In this document: one piece after another, positions 1 to 5,751 of the stretch
Layout of the letters: each line of letters opens with the position of its first letter
How positions within the stretch are numbered: the stretch's first letter is position 1
Assembly: GCA_003249585.1 (NCBI GenBank)
Contig: QKIM01000622.1
Location: 1-15,589, forward strand
DNA: 15,589 nucleotides
Source of the DNA: Deltaproteobacteria bacterium
GTDB taxonomy: Bacteria; Myxococcota_A; Polyangia; HGW-17
Reading direction: 5' to 3'
The notes under the pieces: model-generated
What the model was told of the DNA's origin: nothing
Databases searched by the model: none
Seen by the model: the letters and a program-made list of their open reading frames with translations, nothing else
Position numbers and translations under genes: made by a program

Positions 1-24
1 CAGTGGATGCCCAAAATCGAGATC

Positions 25-51
25 TAGCAGCTCTCAATTGAGAGATAGCAG
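25..51. repeat. 14-bp perfect palindrome flanked by direct repeats
   Basis: CTCTCAATTGAGAG (31-44) is a perfect palindrome. It is bracketed by two copies of TAGCAG (25-30 and 46-51). The symmetry suits a dimeric DNA-binding protein operator, but no gene start next to it is visible and the upstream side is cut off by the window edge. Function is unknown; the repeat itself is certain. Confidence 0.5.
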
Positions 52-120
52 AGATGCTTGAGACGCACAAGTCTACCCTCTTGTCTGACCCCAAAGATTC
101 GTTTTCTTTGTGCTCAAGGG

Positions 121-149
121 TTGACATACCTTATTGCATCTCCTCGCAT
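121..149 (+). promoter_or_regulatory. Promoter-like element with consensus -35, weak -10
   Basis: TTGACA (121-126) is an exact sigma70 -35 hexamer. With a 17-nt spacer the -10 position (144-149) reads TCGCAT, which keeps only three consensus bases. No plausible plus-strand gene follows before the convergent lipoprotein gene, so if active it would make an antisense or small RNA. It may be chance. Confidence 0.15.
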
Positions 150-167
150 GGGGATGGTCGGGCGAAG

Positions 168-187
168 GGGAACCCAGCGGGGTTCTC
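168..187 (-). terminator. Hairpin downstream of the lipoprotein gene
   Basis: Read on the minus strand, GAACCC and GGGTTC form a perfect 6-bp stem with loop CGCT (170-185), 32 to 47 nt past the lipoprotein stop codon. Its place fits a transcript 3' end. It lacks the run of T expected of an intrinsic terminator, so it could instead be a 3'-end-protecting stem or chance. Confidence 0.3.
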
Positions 188-216
188 ACCCTATACGGCG
201 CGTCGAGGCCAGGTAT

Positions 217-495
217 TCAATAGCACGGAGAGGGACGGGTCTCCCCGATGATCTCGCTGCAGTTGAAGATATTCTCGCAGTCACCCTTGTAGCAGTTCAC
301 CAGGAGCTTCTGGGTGTCGGTGTCGAGATCCTTGCACTCGTCGATACAGCCGTCGATGTCCACAACACCGCCGCAGTTCTCGCATTCTCCCGCACGCTGA
401 CAGAAGGCGCGACAGTAGTCCTGCTCGGTGGTGCAGGCGGTGAGGGTCACGAAGAGCATGAAGAGCGCCAGGAGAACAGATGAAAGACGGGACAT
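217..495 (-). CDS. Small Cys-rich lipoprotein, function unknown
   Basis: Encodes 92 residues. The ATG at 495 is chosen because a near-perfect Shine-Dalgarno (AAGGAGG, 504-510) lies 8 nt upstream; a 16-residue in-frame extension would skip it. A lipoprotein signal is clear: MSR, a hydrophobic stretch (residues 4-19), then lipobox LTAC with Cys21 as the lipidated residue. No Asp follows at +2, so outer-membrane sorting is expected by the E. coli rule (inference). The mature part is acidic and has ten further cysteines, several in CxxxC, CxxC and CxxxxC spacings, an even number compatible with five disulfides in the periplasm. No family is recognised; short Cys-rich lipoproteins of this style are common in Myxococcota-like genomes. 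It starts 51 nt after the dnaK stop codon on the same strand, so it could be co-transcribed or use the promoter-like element in that gap. Confidence 0.75.
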   Translation of the reverse strand: MSRLSSVLLALFMLFVTLTACTTEQDYCRAFCQRAGECENCGGVVDIDGCIDECKDLDTDTQKLLVNCYKGDCENIFNCSEIIGETRPSPCY

Positions 496-503
496 GGGGA
501 CCA

Positions 504-510
504 CCTCCTT
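504..510 (-). promoter_or_regulatory. Strong ribosome binding site of the lipoprotein gene
   Basis: AAGGAGG on the minus strand, continuing TGG, 8 nt before the ATG at 495. It is among the strongest Shine-Dalgarno matches in the window and fixes the start of the lipoprotein gene. Confidence 0.8.
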
Positions 511-515
511 GGGAT

Positions 516-543
516 ATTGTAGGGTACCTTTTGCCGTGCGCAA
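516..543 (-). promoter_or_regulatory. Candidate sigma70 promoter before the lipoprotein gene
   Basis: Minus strand: TTGCGC (538-543) as -35, 16-nt spacer, TACAAT (516-521) as -10 (five of six consensus bases). It lies between dnaK and the lipoprotein gene. A start about 7 nt downstream would fall almost on the Shine-Dalgarno, giving a very short leader, which is unusual but not impossible. Confidence 0.35.
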
Positions 544-546
544 GGG

Positions 547-2856
547 TCAGGAGAGGCGCATCATGATGGAGCGGAACATGTTCAGCGTCCGCTCGAGCTC
601 CATGTTGATGCGGTTGATTGCATCGGCGTCGGCGTCGGAGGCACCCTTGCCCTTCTCGATGGTGGCGCTGGCCTTCTTGAGCGCCTCGGGACCATAGGGG
701 GTATTCTTGATGAGCCCCTCGACCTTCGGATAGAGCACGGCGATCTCACCGAGGAGATCCTCGAGTTTCGCCCCCGGAGTGTCCTCACCGGGGAGCTTTC
801 CGACCTTGGACTTGAGGTCGATGGTCTCGGTCCCAACGGACTCCGGTTTGGTCGGGGCCGCGGGCTCGGGCTTGCGGGGCGCGCCGAAAGCCGATCCGAA
901 GCCCGAGGACCCCATGCGGGAACTGAAGCCCATGGACATGGACATGTCGGCACCACTGAAGCCACTGCCCATGGAGGCGGTCCCTTTCATGGAGGGGCTG
1001 CTCAGCGGGGACCCGCTGCCGAAGGGGGCCGTGGTCTGCGGGGCCATGGGTGCCGCAGGCGCCGAGGATGGCCCGGGCGCCGAAGACATGGACGGAGCGG
1101 CCGGCTTGGTGGGAACGGGGGGGGCGAGAGGCACCGACGGCGCCGAGGGTTTGACCGGCGCCACGGGAGCCTGGTTGACCGGGGTCGCTTTTTCTCGGGA
1201 GAAATCGCGGGATTCGGAATTGGAGGCGAGAGCCGACGGCGCATAGGGCGTAGGCGCCGGAGTGGACTCGGAGGGCTCGGGGGCCGAGGTGCCGGCGCGG
1301 TTGCGGGCGATAATCTTCTGGATCTCATCCTCGGTGAGCTGGGAGGTGGCGGAGATGACGATGGCCTGCTCCTTGCCCGTGGCCATGTCCTTGGCGGTGA
1401 CCTTCACGATGCCGTTGGCGTCGATGTCGAAGGAGACCTCGATGTCCAGCTCTCCCTTGGGCGCCTTGCGCAGCCCCATGAGCGTAAACTCCCCGAGGAG
1501 CTCGTTCTCGTCGGCCACATCCTGTTCTCCCTGGAAGACGATGATATTGACCGCCTCCTGGTTGTCGCGCACGTTGGTGAAGATGTGCTTGGATGAGGTG
1601 GGGATGGTGGTGTTGGCCTCGATGAGCTTGTAGAAGGATCCCCCCGACATCTTGATCCCCAGGGAGTGGGGCGTGACATCCAGGAGCAGGAGCTCACCGG
1701 TCTCTTCCACCTTCCCAAGGAGCGCGTCACCCTGGATAGCCGCGCCCAGGGCGACGACCTCGTCGGGGTGGACGCCCTTGGAGGGATCCATCTTGAAGAA
1801 CTCGCCGACCTTCTTCTGGACCAGGGGCATACGGGTCATGCCACCCACGAGGATCACCTGGTCGATGGAGGAGAGCTCGATGCCGCTCTTCTTGAGGCTC
1901 TCGTCGCAGATGCGGCTGGTGCGGTCCACGAGGTCCGTGGTGAGCTGCTCAAGCTTCTCGCGGGAGAGGACGGTCTGCAGGTGGAAGGGGTCGGACTTGC
2001 CCGTGGAGATGATGAAGGGCAGGTTGATCTCCGTGCTGGTGATGGCAGAGAGCTCGCACTTGGACTTTTCGGAGACATCCTTGAGGCGCTGCAGGGCCAT
2101 CTTGTCCTTGCGCAGATCGATGTGGTTCTCCTTGGCGAAGTTGAAGACCAGCCAGTCCATGATCCGGCGGTCGAAGTCCTCTCCGCCCAGGAGGGAGTCG
2201 CCGGCCGTGGTGATGACCTCGAAGACGCCGTTGCCGATGTCGAGGACGGAGATGTCGAAGGTGCCGCCGCCAAGATCGTAGATGGCGATGCGCGCCTCGA
2301 TATCCTTGCCGAACCCATAGGCCAGCGCCGCCGACGTGGGCTCGTTGATGATGCGGATGACATCGAGCCCGGCGATCTTCCCGGCGTCCTTGGTGGCCTG
2401 CCGCTGGGAGTCGGTGAAGTAGGCGGGGACCGTGATGATGGCCTTGGTGATGGTGTCCCCGGTGTAATCCTCGGCGACCTGCCTCATCTCCTCGAGGACG
2501 AAGGAGGAGAGCTCAGAGATGGAGTATTTGGCGTTGCGCAGCATGATGCGCACATCGCCCTGCGGCCCCTCGACGATCTCATAGGGCAGGGTGGTGATGA
2601 GGTTCTTGACCTCGGGACTGTCCCACTTGCGGCCTATGAGCCGCTTGAAGGCGAAGGCGGTGTTGGAGGCGTTGGTGATCGCCTGACGCTTCGCCATGTG
2701 TCCCACGAGCCGGCGGCCGGTCTCGGCTATGGCGACGATGGATGGGGTCGTGTCGTAGCTGCCTTTGTTGGGGATGACCTTCGAGACGCCGTCCTCGACG
2801 ATGGCGACACAGGAGTTGGTGGTCCCGAGATCGATTCCGATCACTTTCTCAGCCAT
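547..2856 (-). CDS. dnaK: DnaK/Hsp70-family chaperone with replaced lid
   Basis: 769 residues against about 640 for typical DnaK. ATP-driven protein-folding chaperone of the cytoplasm. The nucleotide-binding domain (1-388) is intact: phosphate loop IDLGTTNSCVAI (8-19), Lys71, VPAYF (143-147), NEPTSAALAYG (171-181), DLGGGTFDISVL with Asp194 and Thr199, and ILVGGMTRMP (335-344). The interdomain linker LLLLDVTP (389-396) and the substrate-binding beta domain (to about 505) are also typical. After LTEDEIQKIIARNR (507-520) the canonical alpha-helical lid stops. It is replaced by a low-complexity stretch (521-675), Pro/Ala/Ser-rich and then Met/Gly/Ser-rich, followed by a helical C-terminal segment (676-769) that may be a remnant of the lid bundle. 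There is no EEVD-like tail. The start at 2856 has GAGGAG 6 nt upstream. It lies downstream of a J-protein gene on the same strand, and no grpE is present. It is probably a specialised paralogue rather than the housekeeping DnaK (inference), so the symbol denotes the family. Confidence 0.93.
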   Translation of the reverse strand: MAEKVIGIDLGTTNSCVAIVEDGVSKVIPNKGSYDTTPSIVAIAETGRRLVGHMAKRQAITNASNTAFAFKRLIGRKWDSPEVKNLITTLPYEIVEGPQGDVRIMLRNAKYSISELSSFVLEEMRQVAEDYTGDTITKAIITVPAYFTDSQRQATKDAGKIAGLDVIRIINEPTSAALAYGFGKDIEARIAIYDLGGGTFDISVLDIGNGVFEVITTAGDSLLGGEDFDRRIMDWLVFNFAKENHIDLRKDKMALQRLKDVSEKSKCELSAITSTEINLPFIISTGKSDPFHLQTVLSREKLEQLTTDLVDRTSRICDESLKKSGIELSSIDQVILVGGMTRMPLVQKKVGEFFKMDPSKGVHPDEVVALGAAIQGDALLGKVEETGELLLLDVTPHSLGIKMSGGSFYKLIEANTTIPTSSKHIFTNVRDNQEAVNIIVFQGEQDVADENELLGEFTLMGLRKAPKGELDIEVSFDIDANGIVKVTAKDMATGKEQAIVISATSQLTEDEIQKIIARNRAGTSAPEPSESTPAPTPYAPSALASNSESRDFSREKATPVNQAPVAPVKPSAPSVPLAPPVPTKPAAPSMSSAPGPSSAPAAPMAPQTTAPFGSGSPLSSPSMKGTASMGSGFSGADMSMSMGFSSRMGSSGFGSAFGAPRKPEPAAPTKPESVGTETIDLKSKVGKLPGEDTPGAKLEDLLGEIAVLYPKVEGLIKNTPYGPEALKKASATIEKGKGASDADADAINRINMELERTLNMFRSIMMRLS

Positions 2857-2931
2857 GGTGCGCTCCTCGACGCCGCGGCCCGTGACGGCAGGTCACAGCG
2901 CGGCGATGGTTCGTGATAGCGCCATTTGTAC

Positions 2932-2960
2932 CATAAACCCTGCAACCTGTGTACTGTAAA
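2932..2960 (-). promoter_or_regulatory. Candidate promoter upstream of dnaK
   Basis: In the 133-bp gap between the J-protein stop and the dnaK start, the minus strand reads TTTACA (2955-2960), 17-nt spacer, TTTATG (2932-2937). The -35 is a 5/6 match and the -10 is weak; shifting two bases gives TATGGT. No CIRCE inverted repeat is seen. Expected leader is about 70 nt. Confidence 0.3.
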
Positions 2961-2989
2961 CACGCGCGGCCGTGACGAAAAGCGGAAGA

Positions 2990-4366
2990 CTATCTGATCT
3001 CGCGCAGGAGGCGCTGAGCTTCCTTGTTGTCGGGAAACTTTTCGAGGACCTCCTTGAGCACGGTCCTGGCGCGATTGGGGAGCCCCGCTCCCATATACAC
3101 GCGCGCCAGGGCGATGACGGGCCGTGGAGAGGAGGGGTTCCATTTCTGGGCGAGGAGGGCGCACTCCTTGGCGCGGGCGAACTCCTCCACCCGGGAGAAG
3201 CAGGCGGCCGCCTCGAGGGCCTGCTCATAGCTCTTGGTGATGTCCGCCGCCTGGGAGAAGAGCTTGGCCGCCTTGAGGAAGTTGCGCATGTCCTTCTCCA
3301 TCTTGGCTGCCTTGAGATAGCCCGTGGAGAGGATTTCATTGGCCTTGATCTCGGCCTCGGCCTGCAGCTTCCTGATCTCTTCGTTCTGGGGCTCCAGCGA
3401 CAGCGCCATGTTGAAATGGGACGCGGCGGTCACCCAGTCCCCCTGAGTCATGGCCGTACGCCCATCGTCCAGGTGCTGATGGCCACGTATGGCCCGGTCC
3501 TTGACCGTGAGGGGGGTGAACCGCCTGCGGTGCCTCTTCTTGCGGTCGAGGAGCTCCTCGGGAGAGAGCTCCACGGAGTCCGGCGCGCTGTCCTGCAGGT
3601 CCTCCATGGTGAACTGGGGAATCTCCGCCGTGACCTCCTTGAGGCGACGCCGCACCTGGGCCCGCCGGGCCTCCCGTCGCTCAACATCGCTGCGGGTGGG
3701 GATGACGGGGGACTGGGCTTCTTCGTCCTTTTGCCTCTGTTTGGAAAGCCAACCGCCATAGGCGGAGACGACGCCGTCGCGGCTGCCCTGGGTGGAGATC
3801 AGGTCATAGGTATCGGAGATGGCCTTGAAGATCACCTCGACAATCTTCTGAAACCCTCCGATATCCTTTCCATAGTATCGGTCGGGGTGATATCTGAGGG
3901 TGAGCCGCTGATAGGCCCGCTTGACGTCCCTGTCCGTGGCGGTCTCATCGACATCGAAGAGCTGGAAGGGGTTCAGGTTCTCCAGGGACTGGTAGACCCG
4001 CAAAAATTCCTGGGCGCGCTCGAGGGGCAGCTCACGACGCTTGTCCAGAAACGAGGTGTCACACTGTTCGAGGGGAACAAGCCACTCGGCGGAGATGCAG
4101 TAGTTCTCTCCTGAACCTGTGCCCGAGGTGCTCGACGCCGACACCTGGGCGGCCTTTCCGGGAAAGACGATGATCCCTTTGGCAACAAGTTGTTCAATGA
4201 CGGCGATGGTGTCGTTGAGGGATCTGGCACACAGCAGCGCCAGCTCCTCAACCCGGGTCCTGGCGTCTACCTTTGAGAGGAGGAAAAGCTCCATGGGGTC
4301 CGAGGGCATCTGTTTCCAGGAACCCTGCGGGGCGAGCTTCGGGATATCTTCCTTTCGAATCGACAT
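2990..4366 (-). CDS. J-domain co-chaperone with winged-helix-like N-terminus and C-terminal TPRs
   Basis: 458 residues. The start at 4366 has AAGGAAG 9 nt upstream; a 49-residue in-frame extension has no such site and looks non-coding. Residues about 17-69 resemble a winged-helix segment (LFLLSKVDARTRVEELALL, then IEQLVAKGIIVF), a pattern found in other Myxococcota-type regulatory and chaperone proteins. The J domain (132-190) has helix II RDVKRAYQRLTLRYH and the essential HPD at 160-162, so it should stimulate an Hsp70 ATPase. A very basic charged segment (226-283) follows. The C-terminus (about 285-458) is helical with TPR-like pairs, e.g. MTQGDWVTAASHFNMALSLE. There is no Gly/Phe region, zinc finger or DnaJ C-terminal domain, so it is not a class I or II DnaJ. 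It lies directly upstream of dnaK on the same strand and is the obvious partner. The TPRs probably choose clients or dock on the chaperone (inference). Confidence 0.88.
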   Translation of the reverse strand: MSIRKEDIPKLAPQGSWKQMPSDPMELFLLSKVDARTRVEELALLCARSLNDTIAVIEQLVAKGIIVFPGKAAQVSASSTSGTGSGENYCISAEWLVPLEQCDTSFLDKRRELPLERAQEFLRVYQSLENLNPFQLFDVDETATDRDVKRAYQRLTLRYHPDRYYGKDIGGFQKIVEVIFKAISDTYDLISTQGSRDGVVSAYGGWLSKQRQKDEEAQSPVIPTRSDVERREARRAQVRRRLKEVTAEIPQFTMEDLQDSAPDSVELSPEELLDRKKRHRRRFTPLTVKDRAIRGHQHLDDGRTAMTQGDWVTAASHFNMALSLEPQNEEIRKLQAEAEIKANEILSTGYLKAAKMEKDMRNFLKAAKLFSQAADITKSYEQALEAAACFSRVEEFARAKECALLAQKWNPSSPRPVIALARVYMGAGLPNRARTVLKEVLEKFPDNKEAQRLLREIR

Positions 4367-4415
4367 AAGCTTGAACTTCCTTGCGGTCACTGTCTGGGGG
4401 TGAGCTACCGGGATC

Positions 4416-4444
4416 AGTATGGCAGAAACGGGAGGGAATTGTAA
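4416..4444 (-). promoter_or_regulatory. Candidate extended -10 promoter of the J-protein/dnaK unit
   Basis: Minus strand: TTACAA (4439-4444), 17-nt spacer, then CATACT (4416-4421) preceded by TG at the extended -10 position (TGCCATACT). It lies in the 143-bp gap after the glycerate kinase and would give a leader of about 40 nt before the J-protein ATG. It is one of the better promoter matches in the window, and nothing resembling a heat-shock sigma32 site was seen. Confidence 0.4.
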
Positions 4445-4509
4445 GCTCGAAAGCGACAGCCCCCGGGCATTGACCGCGTCAGGGCACCTTAGCGGACCTT
4501 TGTCTTTTT

Positions 4510-5619
4510 TCAACAGAAATGATCGAGGAAATAGCGCGTTACGCTTTCGGACAATGTATGCGCCGCACTCCTTTTAGGGGTCGTTCCAGCGGGACAGGGG
4601 GGGAGGATGACGAGATCTCCTCCGGGCAGGGAGGCGGTCGCACCGCCACAGAAGAGGCCGAGCCTCCGGCCGGCCCCAAGGGCCATCCCCACAACCCGTC
4701 CCGTGGCCTTCCCTTCAAGGGACTGGGTATCGAATCGCCCCTCGCCCGTGAGGACAACATCATGGTTCGCCACGAGGTGGCCGAAGCCCAGTTGCTCAAA
4801 CAAAAACGACGTTCCTGATCGAACCTCCCACCCGAGGAGCGTCGCGAAGGTGGCGGCGATGCCTCCGGCGGCGCCGAACCCGGGCTGGTCCGCAAAGGGA
4901 CGCCCCGTTGTCCTCTCAAGGGCACGAGCGAGTGCGGCGTATCCGTTCTCCAGTATGGCCACCGCGGCTTCGTTCGCGCCTTTTTGCGGTCCATAGACCG
5001 CTGCAGCGCCCCGGCTCCCCAGGAGGAGATTGTCCACATCGGTCAGAAGCACTCCTGTCACCTTCTCCTGGACCTTCCCCCCGAACCGGTGAGTGCGCTC
5101 CATCACGGCGGGCATGGCGGGCACCCCGTGTCCCGCTCCATCAAGGGGCAGAAGCCCCAACTCGGAGATCGCCCCCACGCCTCCGTCCATGGTGATGGTT
5201 CCACCGAGGCTCACGTGAATCCGAAGGTCGGGAAAACGACGGGCGCACTGCGCGATGAGGATTCCCAGACCGCGGGTATTCCGCCGAAGCACATCCTCCC
5301 CCCCGGGGAGGAAGGGGAAGCCCAGGACCGAAGCCGACTCGATGAGGACAAGACCTCGGGCACGATCCACGCCGACCCGGGCGTTCATGGGCCGCTCCGA
5401 TGGATCAACGGAAGGGATCACGTGAAACTCAAAGGGGCGCCCCGCCGCGAACACCTCCAGGAAGCCGTCCCCGCCGTCGGAGACGGGAGCGAGCGTCACG
5501 ACGCAGGCGGGGCACGCCCTCTGGACCCCCAGGGCCATGGCCCGAGCGGCCTCGAGGGGTGTGAGGGTCCCCTTGAAGGAGTCCGGCGCGATGAGCACTC
5601 TCAGGTGATGGTCTCCCAT
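4510..5619 (-). CDS. glxK: Glycerate kinase, type 1 (GarK/GlxK family)
   Basis: 369 residues, close to the usual 375-385. Phosphorylates D-glycerate with ATP in the cytoplasm, linking glyoxylate/tartronate or serine-derived glycerate to glycolysis; whether 2- or 3-phosphoglycerate is made cannot be read here. Family motifs in order: IAPDSFKGTLT (10-20), SDGGDG (47-52), SLGGTITMDGG (137-147, a variant of GGSATNDGG), TDVDNLLLG (193-201), GAAGG (249-253) and TGEGRFDTQSLEGK (291-304). The ATG at 5619 places APDSFKG at residue 11, as in relatives. No good Shine-Dalgarno precedes it, and the reading frame stays open a further 271 codons opposite the M16 gene, which I regard as a GC-rich shadow. It is divergent from the M16 gene (132 bp between starts). 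No other glycerate-pathway gene is in view. The symbol is by family; garK would be equally apt. Confidence 0.9.
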   Translation of the reverse strand: MGDHHLRVLIAPDSFKGTLTPLEAARAMALGVQRACPACVVTLAPVSDGGDGFLEVFAAGRPFEFHVIPSVDPSERPMNARVGVDRARGLVLIESASVLGFPFLPGGEDVLRRNTRGLGILIAQCARRFPDLRIHVSLGGTITMDGGVGAISELGLLPLDGAGHGVPAMPAVMERTHRFGGKVQEKVTGVLLTDVDNLLLGSRGAAAVYGPQKGANEAAVAILENGYAALARALERTTGRPFADQPGFGAAGGIAATFATLLGWEVRSGTSFLFEQLGFGHLVANHDVVLTGEGRFDTQSLEGKATGRVVGMALGAGRRLGLFCGGATASLPGGDLVILPPCPAGTTPKRSAAHTLSESVTRYFLDHFC

Positions 5620-5739
5620 GGGACCGACGGTACCACGCCCTTTGGGACGTGTCAGGAGAAAAAAGGAATGAGGGATTGACCCCCCGATCGCTCGATGGCA
5701 CTGTTGGGGAAACCCCGGCCCGCCGACGACACCCCGGCG

Positions 5740-5744
5740 AGGAG
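5740..5744 (+). promoter_or_regulatory. Ribosome binding site deciding the M16 protease start
   Basis: AGGAG lies 7 nt before the ATG at 5752. The earlier in-frame ATG at 5695 has no such site, and the 19 residues between them (Pro/Arg-rich) do not resemble the family N-terminus, so 5752 is preferred. Confidence 0.7.
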
Positions 5745-5751
5745 ACCATAC

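Noticed and set aside
1..127. Minus-strand open frame from an ATG at 127 running off the left edge (about 42 codons)
   Set aside because: It uses A/T-ending codons unlike every real gene here, has a poorly spaced ribosome binding site and no recognisable features. Such a length without stops is expected by chance; sequence to the left would decide.
170..185. GGGTTC/GAACCC stem resembling a tRNA T-arm
   Set aside because: The loop is four bases rather than seven and there is no acceptor, D or anticodon arm around it.
1666..2916. 416-codon plus-strand open frame opposite dnaK
   Set aside because: It is the complement of highly conserved Hsp70 coding sequence and has low-complexity Val/Gly/Asp/Leu translation.
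2857..2989. Possible CIRCE/HrcA operator upstream of dnaK
   Set aside because: No TTAGCACTC-N9-GAGTGCTAA-like repeat is present. The nearest symmetry (GTGT...ACAC around 2950-2964) has only four-base arms.
5696..5711. TGGCAC resembling the -24 element of a sigma54 promoter upstream of the M16 gene
   Set aside because: The -12 position reads GA instead of the required GC, so the spacing rule is not met.
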